DNA of 64,000 bases from Molanna angustata (taxonomy: Eukaryota > Arthropoda > Insecta > Trichoptera > Molannidae), in contig OY754980.1 in NCBI GenBank assembly GCA_963576475.1, forward strand, positions 20,531,822 to 20,595,821. Direction: 5' to 3'. Shown piece after piece: positions 49,001 to 59,876 of this stretch. The first letter of the stretch is position 1. Each line of letters opens with the position of its first letter. The position numbers and the translations under genes are program-made. The notes beneath the pieces were generated by a model. It saw nothing but the letters and a program-made list of their open reading frames with translations. It had not been told where the DNA came from and searched no databases.

Positions 49001-52000
49001 AAGGATAAGTCTCAAACTATTGAGATTGAGATTTATTCTGCCATACAAATTGTATGAAACGATGTTGTCACTAAATTCAATTTTTACAGTATTTGTTGAG
49101 ATGTATTGCTATAATGTTTGAGTTTTTAATAGAAAATTAAATTATCTAGTTGGGGTGTTTCAATGTTTTTGGATATTTTTAACAGACACACTATATGTTC
49201 TACTCCGAATTCTGAGTTAATCCATATGCATAACATATATGCTGCGAAGCATCTAAGTTAGTGTTTTTTGACTTTGAAGTTGAAAAACCCATGAAAATGA
49301 CTCGCAGATCTTGGCTTGATACTATGATGATATGTTAAGAGAAATAAATTCTTGACTACAAATAGTAAACATGTTTTTATGAAATACGTCATCAATTTAA
49401 TTCAACCATATCAATTATACATCATGACAAATAATAGTAATTAAAAAAAAAAGATAATGGAAAATATTATAAACAAATTATTTTTTATGGGCAATGGAGT
49501 AAAGTTACATCATAAAAAGAGAGTAATAAAAATATTACAAAAAGAAATAATGGATCATAAGCAAAACAAATTAAGAGGACATATAACGCTAAACTTAGTG
49601 ACTGAAAACATGATATATTAAAACCGCCCAATATACGTGATTTAAATTATCGGAAACCGCAAATTTGTTGATTTTTTGCATTTTAAGAACAAACCTAAGT
49701 TGAAATGAGAAAATTTTATCGGTCATTCACTTAAGTTTATGCACTCTTTAAGCATATAAAATATTTATTTCTCTACGACACATAGTTATGGAGTAATTTT
49801 AAAAAAATGCTGTAAAAAAGGATATTTTTAATGATCTTTTTATGGGAATTTAGGGTGAATTTCAAAATTGTGTGACGAACATTCACTAGAGAAATGTTGA
49901 AAAAACTTACATTATTTTTTCTAGAAACACACTGTTTTATTTGAGGGATTGATATGAAATTGAGGTGTTTAGGTTTATATGGCCCCTTAATATTCATTAT
50001 ATAGTTCAATATACATTTTTAATACAAAAAAAAAATGGAACATCATTCCTTTGTAGTTTTGAAGATCCCAATCTTGAATGTAAAATAATCAGATTCTTAT
50101 TTACAAGATTCATGAAATGTAGAATTAACATATTATAAACAAAAGTAATTGAACATTATATCTATAATATGTTACATTCAAAATTAATTTAACACTAAAT
50201 TTGTAATACTGAATAACACTGAATCTGTAAACAAAACAAGAATAATACAAAATAATACCTGATCTAAGATAACAGAATTGGGTATTTCTGTAACCAATCT
50301 ACGGGCTGTCATAATGTTACTTTCTGGAGAGTCAAAAGCAGCTTCTGTCGGAGTGCGGACAATTTCGGCTCCGAGTGCTTTTAATATATCCACTTTTTCA
50401 TTGGACATTTTTTCCGGCATTACAATGATGCAACGATAACCTGTATACAAGGCAAATATATAGATTAACAGTAATTTAAGAAGTTTAAACAAAATATAAA
50501 CAAAATTTGACTAATTTTTGGAAGTCCATAAATATTTAGTTTTTATTTGATATTTCTTCTCAGGCAACTAACAGCTGTAGGTACTATGTCAAATATTTAT
50601 TTATTATTTGATATTTCTTCTCAGGCAACTAACAGCTGTAGGTACTATGTCAAATATTTATTTATTATTTGATATTTCTTCTCAGGCAACTAACAGCTGT
50701 AGGTACTATGTCAAATATTTATTTATTATTTGATATTTCTTCTCAGGCAACTAACAGCTGTAGGTACTATGTCAAATATTTATTTATTATTTGATATTTC
50801 TTCTCAGGCAACTAACAGCTGTAGGTACTATGTCAAATATTTATTTATTATTTGATATTTCTTCTCAGGCAACTAACAGGTAGGTACTATGTCAAATATT
50901 TATTTATTATTTGATATTTCTTCTCAGGCAACTAACAGCTGTAGGTACTATGTCAAATATTTATTTATTATTTGATATTTCTTCTCAGGCAACTAACAGC
51001 TGTAGGTACTATGTCAAATATTTATTTATTATTTGATATTTCTTCTCAGGCAACTAACAGGTAGGTACTATGTCAAATATTTATTTATTATTTGATATTT
51101 CTTCTCAGGCAACTAACAGGTAGGTACTATGTCAAATATTTATTTATTATTTGATATTTCTTCTCAGGCAACTAACAGCTGTAGGTACTATGTCAAATAT
51201 TTATTTATTATTTGATATTTCTTCTCAGGCAACTAACAGCTGTAGGTACTATGTCAAATATTTATTTATTATTTGATATTTCTTCTCAGGCAACTAACAG
51301 CTGTAGGTACTATGTCAAATATTTATTTATTATTTGATATTTCTTCTCAGGCAACTAACAGCTGTAGGTACTATGTCAAATATTTATTTATTATTTGATA
51401 TTTCTTCTCAGGCAACTAACAGCTGTAGGTACTATGTCAAATATTTATTTATTATTTGATATTTCTTCTCAGGCAACTAACAGCTGTAGGTACTATGTCA
51501 AATATTTATTTATTATTTGATATTTCTTCTCAGGCAACTAACAGGTAGGTACTATGTCAAATATTTATTTATTATTTGATATTTCTTCTCAGGCAACTAA
51601 CAGCTGTAGGTACTATGTCAAATATTTATTTATTATTTGATATTTCTTCTCAGGCAACTAACAGCTGTAGGTACTATGTCAAATATTTATTTATTATTTG
51701 ATATTTCTTCTCAGGCAACTAACAGCTGTAGGTACTATGTCAAATATTTATTTATTATTTGATATTTCTTCTCAGGCAACTAACAGCTGTAGGTACTATG
51801 TCAAATATTTATTTATTATTTGATATTTCTTCTCAGGCAACTAACAGCTGTAGGTACTATGTCAAATATTTATTTATTATTTGATATTTCTTCTCAGGCA
51901 ACTAACAGCTGTAGGTACTATGTCAAATATTTATTTATTATTTGATATTTCTTCTCAGGCAACTAACAGCTGTAGGTACTATGTCAAATATTTATTTATT

Positions 52001-55000
52001 ATTTGATATTTCTTCTCAGGCAACTAACAGCTGTAGGTACTATGTCAAATATTTATTTATTATTTGATATTTCTTCTCAGGCAACTAACAGGTAGGTACT
52101 ATGTCAAATATTTATTTATTATTTGATATTTCTTCTCAGGCAACTAACAGCTGTAGGTACTATGTCAAATATTTATTTATTATTTGATATTTCTTCTCAG
52201 GCAACTAACAGCTGTAGGTACTATGTCAAATATTTATTTATTATTTGATATTTCTTCTCAGGCAACTAACAGCTGTAGGTACTATGTCAAATATTTATTT
52301 ATTATTTGATATTTCTTCTCAGGCAACTAACAGGTAGGTACTATGTCAAATATTTATTTATTATTTGATATTTCTTCTCAGGCAACTAACAGCTGTAGGT
52401 ACTATGTCAAATATTTATTTATTATTTGATATTTCTTCTCAGGCAACTAACAGGTAGGTACTATGTCAAATATTTATTTATTATTTGATATTTCTTCTCA
52501 GGCAACTAACAGCTGTAGGTACTATGTCAAATATTTATTTATTATTTGATATTTCTTCTCAGGCAACTAACAGGTAGGTACTATGTCAAATATTTATTTA
52601 TTATTTGATATTTCTTCTCAGGCAACTAACAGCTGTAGGTACTATGTCAAATATTTATTTATTATTTGATATTTCTTCTCAGGCAACTAACAGCTGTAGG
52701 TACTATGTCAAATATTTATTTATTATTTGATATTTCTTCTCAGGCAACTAACAGCTGTAGGTACTATGTCAAATATTTATTTATTATTTGATATTTCTTC
52801 TCAGGCAACTAACAGGTAGGTTCTATGTCAAATATTTATTTATTATTTGATATTTCTTCTCAGGCAACTAACAGCTGTAGGTACTATGTCAAATATTTAT
52901 TTATTATTTGATATTTCTTCTCAGGCAACTAACAGGTAGGTACTATGTCAAATATTTATTTATTATTTGATATTTCTTCTCAGGCAACTAACAGCTGTAG
53001 GTACTATGTCAAATATTTATTTATTATTTGATATTTCTTCTCAGGCAACTAACAGCTGTAGGTACTATGTCAAATATTTATTTATTATTTGATATTTCTT
53101 CTCAGGCAACTAACAGCTGTAGGTACTATGTCAAATATTTATTTATTATTTGATATTTCTTCTCAGGCAACTAACAGGTAGGTACTATGTCAAATATTTA
53201 TTTATTATTTGATATTTCTTCTCAGGCAACTAACAGCTGTAGGTACTATGTCAAATATTTATTTATTATTTGATATTTCTTCTCAGGCAACTAACAGGTA
53301 GGTACTATGTCAAATATTTATTTATTATTTGATATTTCTTCTCAGGCAACTAACAGCTGTAGGTACTATGTCAAATATTTATTTATTATTTGATATTTCT
53401 TCTCAGGCAACTAACAGGTAGGTACTATGTCAAATATTTATTTATTATTTGATATTTCTTCTCAGGCAACTAACAGCTGTAGGTACTATGTCAAATATTT
53501 ATTTATTATTTGATATTTCTTCTCAGGCAACTAACAGCTGTAGGTACTATGTCAAATATTTATTTATTATTTGATATTTCTTCTCAGGCAACTAACAGCT
53601 GTAGGTACTATGTCAAATATTTATTTATTATTTGATATTTCTTCTCAGGCAACTAACAGGTAGGTTCTATGTCAAATATTTATTTATTATTTGATATTTC
53701 TTCTCAGGCAACTAACAGCTGTAGGTACTATGTCAAATATTTATTTATTATTTGATATTTCTTCTCAGGCAACTAACAGCTGTAGGTACTATGTCAAATA
53801 TTTATTTATTATTTGATATTTCTTCTCAGGCAACTAACAGCTGTAGGTACTATGTCAAATATTTATTTATTATTTGATATTTCTTCTCAGGCAACTAACA
53901 GCTGTAGGTACTATGTCAAATATTTATTTATTATTTGATATTTCTTCTCAGGCAACTAACAGGTAGGTACTATGTCAAATATTTATTTATTATTTGATAG
54001 TTCTTCTCAGGCAACTAACAGCTGTAGGTACTATGTCAAATATTTATTTATTATTTGATATTTCTTCTCAGGCAACTAACAGCTGTAGGTACTATGTCAA
54101 ATATTTATTTATTATTTGATATTTCTTCTCAGGCAACTAACAGCTGTAGGTACTATGTCGAATATTTATTTATTATTTGATATTTCTTCTCAGGCAACTA
54201 ACAGCTGTAGGTACTATGTCAAATATTTATTTATTATTTGATATTTCTTCTCAGGCAACTAACAGCTGTAGGTACTATGTCAAATATTTATTTATTATTT
54301 GATATTTCTTCTCAGGCAACTAACAGCTGTAGGTACTATGTCAAATATTTATTTATTATTTGATATTTCTTCTCAGGCAACTAACAGCTGTAGGTACTAT
54401 GTCGAATATTTATTTATTATTTGATATTTCTTCTCAGGCAACTAACAGCTGTAGGTACTATGTCAAATATTTATTTATTATTTGATATTTCTCCTCAGGC
54501 AACTAACAGCTGTAGGTACTATGTCAAATATTTATTTATTATTTGATATTTCTTCTCAGGCAACTAACAGCTGTAGGTACTATGTCAAATATTTATTTAT
54601 TATTTGATATTTCTTCTCAGGCAACTAACAGCTGTAGGTACTATGTCAAATATTTATTTATTATTTGATATTTCTTCTCAGGCAACTAACAGCTGTAGGT
54701 ACTATGTCGAATATTTATTTATTATTTGATATTTCTTCTCAGGCAACTAACAGCTGTAGGTACTATGTCAAATATTTATTTATTATTTGATATTTCTTCT
54801 CAGGCAACTAACAGCTGTAGGTACTATGTCAAATATTTATTTATTATTTGATATTTCTTCTCAGGCAACTAACAGCTGTAGGTACTATGTCAAATATTTA
54901 TTTATTATTTGATATTTCTTCTCAGGCAACTAACAGCTGTAGGTACTATGTCGAATATTTATTTATTATTTGATATTTCTTCTCAGGCAACTAACAGCTG

Positions 55001-58000
55001 TAGGTACTATGTCAAATATTTATTTATTATTTGATATTTCTCCTCAGGCAACTAACAGCTGTAGGTACTATGTCAAATATTTATTTATTATTTGATATTT
55101 CTTCTCAGGCAACTAACAGCTGTAGGTACTATGTCAAATATTTATTTATTATTTGATATTTCTTCTCAGGCAACTAACAGGTAGGTACTATGTCAAATAT
55201 TTATTTATTATTTGATATTTCTTCTCAGGCAACTAACAGCTGTAGGTACTATGTCAAATATTTATTTATTATTTGATATTTCTTCTCAGGCAACTAACAG
55301 CTGTAGGTACTATGTCAAATATTTATTTATTATTTGATATTTCTTCTCAGGCAACTAACAGCTGTAGGTACTATGTCAAATATTTATTTATTATTTGATA
55401 TTTCTTCTCAGGCAACTAACAGGTAGGTACTATGTCAAATATTTATTTATTATTTGATATTTCTTCTCAGGCAACTAACAGCTGTAGGTACTATGTCAAA
55501 TATTTATTTATTATTTGATATTTCTTCTCAGGCAACTAACAGCTGTAGGTACTATGTCAAATATTTATTTATTATTTGATATTTCTTCTCAGGCAACTAA
55601 CAGCTGTAGGTACTATGTCAAATATTTATTTATTATTTGATATTTCTTCTCAGGCAACTAACAGCTGTAGGTACTATGTCAAATATTTATTTATTATTTG
55701 ATATTTCTTCTCAGGCAACTAACAGGTAGGTACTATGTCAAATATTTATTTATTATTTGATATTTCTTCTCAGGCAACTAACAGCTGTAGGTACTATGTC
55801 AAATATTTATTTATTATTTGATATTTCTTCTCAGGCAACTAACAGCTGTAGGTACTATGTCAAATATTTATTTATTATTTGATATTTCTTCTCAGGCAAC
55901 TAACAGCTGTAGGTACTATGTCAAATATTTATTTAACACGCACCCAAAAAGAAGTTTCCCCATTTGGGAGACTTACAATATCAATCGTCTCACAGATCCA
56001 GACTAAAAACACAATTAAAAACTGCGTCTCCACCGGGAATCGAACCCTGGACCTTTGGATCAGCAGCCAAATACCCAACCAACTGTGCCATGAAGGCCGA
56101 CAAATAACAACTAATAATTACAGTGCAGATGGATTTAGATGGGTGGTGGCAGAGCTAAACAGTTATCTAACTGGTTTGCTAACCCAGTTAGATAACTGCG
56201 TTAGCAAACCAGTGTTTGTGAGTTCGAATCCTACCACAACCGATTTCGTTCACCTACAGCGCAAGCATTTATGCTTAGTTTAAGGAATGTATGAGGTTGT
56301 ATAAGTACTTGTTACAAGGACATATTCGTTCTTTTAAAAAAAAAATACTTTGCTCTATACTACATATTTTTAAGATAGTACTGCTTCAATGGGATGAGAG
56401 TATATTGATACAATACACCTGTCAATGTTCACAAAGGATGATTTACTTTACTTCTTTTACTTCTTCTTTTGAATAGACCTTCAGGTCTGTTTTTTAAGAG
56501 GCCTGCTCTTCCTGCGAAGTGGACCCCCAGCTATCCCTCCATCTTTTTGGCGGTCTACCGCGAGGGCGGGTTCCGTGAGGCTGATTGTGAAGCACGATAT
56601 GAGGAAGTCTGGTGCTGTCCATCCTTTGGACATGACCATACCAGTCCCTCCTCCGCTGCCTGCTCCATCTGATGATATCGTCAACCTCACATAGTTCCCT
56701 TATTCTGGAGTTCCTCACTCGGTCTCTCAGGGTTTTGCCTGCAATTGCTCTCAATGTCCTCATTTCTGAAGTCCTCAACATTTGTTTGCTTCTGACTGTG
56801 TCTGCTCGTGCCTCTATACCGTATGTCATCACTGGTCTTACGCATGCTTTGTAGATTCTCACTTTGCTTTTAATGGCCATATCCTCATTTTTCCAAATAA
56901 TGGAATTTAGGGCGCCCGAGACTGCAGCTGCCTTATTGACTTGGCTCTGAATTTCTTCACAGAGGTCAGCATCTTCTGTTATGTCAATTCCTAGGTATCT
57001 AAAGGTATTAACCTGTTCAATTGGGTTGTTGTCTATAGTCAGATTGCATGCTATGTGTGTTTTTGAGAATGTCATACATTTAGTCTTATTAATTGAAATT
57101 GCCATGTTGTATTGTTTGCAGGTGCTATGTAACCTGTTCAGCATTGTCTGTAGGTCATTGTTAGTTTCGGCTACTATAATAGCGTCGTCGGCATAGCAAA
57201 TTACATTAACAATTTCCTTCCCCATTCTGTACCCAAGCTGGGGCGATTTAATTTCCTTGATTAGTTCATCCATTATTAGATTAAACAGGAATGGGCTTAG
57301 ACTATCTCCTTGTCGGACACCTGTCATTATAGGGATTGAATTGCTTAATTCATTGTCGTTTCTTATCTTTGTACTGCTTCCCAAATTTATATCTCTTATG
57401 ATGTTTATTAATTCTGGAGGTACATCCTTAGCCACCAACATATTAATAATATCCTTGAGTTGTACTCTATCGAAGGCCTTCATTAAATCCACAAAGCATA
57501 CAAAGGCAGGAGTTTGGTATTCAATTGCCTTCTCTTTTTTCTGTCTTACGATAAATATGGCATCTGTAGTGGATCGGTTCCTTCTAAAACCTTGTTGTTC
57601 TTCTCTTAGGGTAATATGTGTTTCTAGTCTTGTCTTAATGATTTGTGTGAACAGTTTAAGTGTTGAGCACAATAGGGATATACCTCTATAGTTCTCTGGT
57701 TTTGTCTTTTGGCCTTTTTTAAATATTGGTACTGTAATGCTAGTCCTCCACTCCTCTGGGATTTTTGTCGAGTGTATGATTCTATTGAATAATTGATGCA
57801 GTTGTTGTGTTAGGCTGTCACCAGCATATTTAATTAGTTCATTGCTTATGTCGTCTATACCCGGCGTTTTCCTATTTTTTAATTTGGCAATCGCAATATG
57901 TATTTCATGTATACTGATTTCATTTTGATACAAAGGATGATTGAAATTCTATAAAATAATTACCTTTCACGGCACTTGCTATAGCTAAACCAATGCCAGT

Positions 58001-59868
58001 ATTTCCAGATGTTGGTTCAATAATAACTGAACCAGGTTTTAAAATACCCTTTTCTTCAGCGTCAATAACCATTCTATAACCGATTCTGTCCTTGACAGAT
58101 CCACCAGGGTTGAAAAACTCACATTTCGCATCTGAAATTAAAACAACATAATTTTATGAAAATGTGAGTAAAATTATAGGATTTTAGTCTGCAAAGCCCA
58201 TACAGATTGTTGTTAAGTGTATGTTTATTTATTTATTTATTTAGAGAAAAAACAATTACACATTTTTGTTTTATAAATAATAAAGTTGATTTATTTATAT
58301 GTGCAATCACAATATTTACTATAGAGAAGTTACAACGTAGGTAAACATAGACGTGCTTAGAGATAAAAGTAATAAAATATAAAAAATACTTATTAAAAAA
58401 CATATTATGAAGAAGAGTTTGGAATACACAAGAATGACATCACTCATATAACATTACTTCCTCAACAGTGCATTCCAGCCATACCCAGGTTCTAAGAAGT
58501 TGTATAATTTTCGCCAAACATCTTGAACGAGCTTTCGGTTGCGCAGAGCGCAAATTTGTGTCATTTTGCTTCGTTGGTTTATATTCAAATCGCCTCCCTT
58601 CTCGGTTAAAAGTTCAAGTTATTTGGCAACAACTATGTACGTGAGAAGTAAATTCCAACTAACAGCTGTTTAGCCAGGTTGCTCTTGGTCTATATTCAAA
58701 TATAAATTTGCCTCTTGTTTGACAAATCAGGATTAGAAAAAAAATATCATCATTTGTAATAAAAGAAATATCTTACACATGTCACACTGGATTCCGAAAG
58801 ATTGTGGTATTTTATTTAATTTAACAAGTGGAGTGTTGCCAATGGCATGCAGTATATCAGGCATCACTTTCATCGGAGGTTGTCTAAAATAAACAACATT
58901 TCATAATTAGCATTACTTCTATAGTATATTTACCAACAATTATTATTATACATCAGATCAACTTCTTCCTCATACCTTCATAGTTAAAATTAATTTTTAT
59001 AACAAGACAGTTTTAAACCGTGACTACTTGATAGTTTCGAAAAAAAATGGAAAATCTAAAAATTGAAATATTAACTTGAGAAAAATGTATTTTTTCTTTA
59101 ATTGCACAGTTACGGGAGTATTGACTAATACGCATTTAAAAATATTGATAACTAAAAATCTTTAATTGGTATATTCAACTCATCTCAAATAATATGAAAG
59201 AACTAATCAATTGTCTTTCGGTGGTAGTCCCATAATACTTAGTTACTTTTTTGTATACTCAGTTCAATGCTTTAATATTTTGTTGTATTAATATGCTAAA
59301 TTCATTCTAAAACAGGTTCACCTAGTTGGGCGTCCAACGTGTCAATAATTTTTATACAGCGTACAACACGGACAAATTTACATGAAAAACTGTACCTACT
59401 TTGTTAACGTACTAATATATTTTGTTGTTATAATTATTGTTATGTTACTTATTCTGTTTTATGTCTAATAATATTATGTAAAAAATAAAAATAAACAAAA
59501 ATAAAAAAAAATCCTCCTCAGTTCATCACACTAATCGCCTTAGATTTTGATGCAATATTTTGTCAAAAGAGTATTAATTTGAAACAAAATGACACTCTAA
59601 TGAAATACTACCTATATTTTTTCGAGTATACAGATGCAAGATTAGCAGCAAAAAAAAACAGATATTCATAAATTGTAATTCTTGTACATGTGCAATCAAA
59701 TATACAGAAAGAAAAAGAACTGTTGACTTACGTTGGTCTACTTGAGTGAGGGGAAAGCTTTGAATCCATACCAACCCTCCATGTACATTTTGAAGGAGTA
59801 TCGGGGCTGATGAACATTGCTGCATATCCATTCTTGGACACATTATTCTCTGAATTATTTTGGGACAT
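40044..59868 (-). CDS. CBS: Cystathionine beta-synthase, complete, 10 coding exons
   Basis: PLP enzyme that condenses serine with homocysteine to cystathionine, the entry to transsulfuration and a source of H2S. Exons in transcript order: 59868-59732, 58883-58777, 58131-57964, 50440-50259, 48011-47772, 44265-44133, 43330-43156, 42693-42559, 41174-40984, 40129-40044 (TAA). All phases agree over 1554 nt, giving 517 residues. An N-terminal heme-binding segment keeps the axial ligand pair Cys28 and His41, with the spacing of human C52/H65. The PLP lysine is K95 in GGSVKDR; TSGNTG (122-127) and GTGGT (232-236) bind substrate and cofactor phosphate; a CxxC is at 248-251. A C-terminal CBS-domain pair covers roughly 370-517. 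The coding exon extends to 59876 behind an acceptor, so a separate 5' UTR exon must lie upstream. Intron 3 (7.5 kb) is full of repeats. Confidence 0.95.
41487..41545 (+). mobile_element. SINE family 4, tail fragment
   Basis: TTCACCTATAGCACAAGCAT through GGAATGTATGAGG matches 56246-56305. It directly precedes the LINE fragment. Confidence 0.5.
41546..42281 (+). mobile_element. LINE fragment (Jockey/CR1-like RT C-terminus) with poly(A)
   Basis: The open frame to 42033 encodes the region after the reverse-transcriptase palm: [37 protein letters not shown], and a [14 protein letters not shown] end. A 3' UTR of about 230 bp ends in a 19-A tail near 42263-42281. It is 5'-truncated and has no catalytic domain. 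A run of about 11 G at 41666-41676 may be a slippage site. It lies in CBS intron 8. Confidence 0.65.
42310..42464 (-). mobile_element. SINE family 1, copy
   Basis: Head GGCCTTCGTGGCTCAGTTGG on the minus strand, with a short deletion between boxes A and B. It ends with TGGCAACTTGTTTTTGGGTG, and the 3' tail is largely missing. It begins just after the LINE poly(A). Confidence 0.75.
43430..44040. repeat. Foldback with 89-bp tandem units in CBS intron 6
   Basis: The left portion (43435-43485) is the inverse of the following unit (TTGTTGTGGAATATAATATA, CATAGTTATTATGGAATTCA). The unit then repeats four times; two copies carry a 90-bp extension with GAATAATTCATTTATCATGG. The motif GTTTGGAAGC-N-GTGTCAATC is shared with HAL intron 1 (25798 and 26240). 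Confidence 0.75.
44505..44725 (+). mobile_element. RTE-like LINE, 3' remnant
   Basis: Frame reads [12 protein letters not shown] then [20 protein letters not shown], the RTE C-terminal block. Only about 220 bp survive in CBS intron 5. Confidence 0.7.
45530..46240 (+). mobile_element. RTE-like LINE remnant, split by a 255-bp MITE
   Basis: Reads [16 protein letters not shown] before the insert, then [37 protein letters not shown] and a RWSPTS end with an AAGAAG tail after it. Frameshifts show it is dead. Confidence 0.7.
45588..45842. mobile_element. 255-bp TIR element with 12-bp target duplication
   Basis: Starts GCAGTCGGGGAAC and ends GTTCCCCAACCGC (11 of 13 terminal bases inverted). It is flanked by TGGAGTAGAAGA at 45576-45587 and 45843-45854. 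It is noncoding and contains several GGGGTAA motifs. The superfamily is not recognised. Confidence 0.8.
46241..47351. other. CBS intron 5 remainder
   Basis: AT-rich; the only structure seen is a direct repeat, CATACAGTC-R-GAGTGGGARAC, at 47127 and 47248. No gene. Confidence 0.5.
47352..47490 (-). mobile_element. SINE family 2, diverged copy
   Basis: The minus strand has a box B-like GGAGTCAAACCCCAG, then CAAGAAATTACTATATGGCA and CACTTGCACAGGCTGTATGG, matching 32600-32700. Confidence 0.5.
48376..48534 (-). mobile_element. SINE family 1, copy
   Basis: Head GGCCTTCGTGGCTCAGTTGG and box B GGGTTCGATTCCCAG on the minus strand, body intact to TGGCAACTTGTTATTGGGTG. The 3' tail segment is absent. 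Confidence 0.8.
48814..49350 (+). mobile_element. TIR element, TCCAACTGTCGAT family, deleted copy
   Basis: Begins TCCAACTGTCGATGGTGTTA and follows 1-990 with a large internal deletion (joined near 49180). It ends without the right TIR. It lies in CBS intron 4. From 49351 to 50258 I see no other feature. Confidence 0.7.
50545..55930. repeat. 59/61-bp satellite array, about 89 copies, built from a SINE tail
   Basis: The unit on + includes TTTGATATTTCTTCTCAGGC, AACTAACAGCTGTAGGTACT and ATGTCAAATATTTATTTATT. Most units are 61 bp (CAGCTGTAGG); a minority are 59 bp (CAGGTAGG). The reverse complement is the SINE family 1 3' tail (compare 33250-33300), with 4 or 6 extra bases after GTACCT. The array runs directly into a SINE 1 copy at 55931. 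GTCGAA variants at 54160, 54404, 54709 and 54953 and CTCCTC variants at 54491 and 55040 are related by 549 bases (9 units). It lies in CBS intron 3. Confidence 0.95.
55931..56099 (-). mobile_element. SINE family 1 copy at the edge of the satellite
   Basis: The minus strand has head GGCCTTCATGGCACAGTTGG, box B GGGTTCGATTCCCGG and body to TTTTTGGGTGCGTGTTAAAT. Instead of one tail it continues into the tandem array, making the array an extended 3' tail of this copy. Confidence 0.9.
56137..56335 (+). mobile_element. SINE family 4 with an internal inverted duplication
   Basis: Box A-like GTGGTGGCAGAGCTAA, box B-like GAGTTCGAATCCTACCAC, then TTCACCTACAGCGCAAGCAT and AAGGACATATTCG. Between the boxes CAGTTATCTAACTGG (56160-56174) is inverted at 56184-56198, an extra hairpin absent from 35945-36108. 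Confidence 0.65.
56444..57929 (-). mobile_element. RTE-clade LINE, 5'-truncated, intact reverse-transcriptase frame
   Basis: The insert is bounded by a perfect 13-bp duplication ACAAAGGATGATT (56431-56443, 57930-57942). The open frame 57933-56494 (479 codons on -) encodes a reverse transcriptase: [45 protein letters not shown], the catalytic CYADDAIIV, then the RTE C-terminus ending [16 protein letters not shown]. There is no internal stop. The apurinic endonuclease half is missing (5' truncation), so it cannot move alone. The 3' end is an AAGAAGTAAAAGAAG-type tail rather than poly(A). It lies in CBS intron 3, in the same sense as CBS, 20 bp from the exon 3 donor. Confidence 0.92.
58145..58776. 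other. CBS intron 2; contains a dispersed repeat at 58515-58625
   Basis: GCGCAGAGCGCAAATTTGTG and AAATCGCCTCCC match 61030-61100. The rest is AT-rich and contains an ATTT microsatellite near 58220. Confidence 0.5.
58900..59731. other. CBS intron 1; possible LINE tail near 59300-59512
   Basis: GCGTACAACACGGACAAATT followed by an AAAATAAA-rich end at 59475-59512 resembles a LINE 3' UTR and tail, but there is no coding part, so the call is weak. Confidence 0.3.
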
Positions 59869-59876
59869 TATACTAT

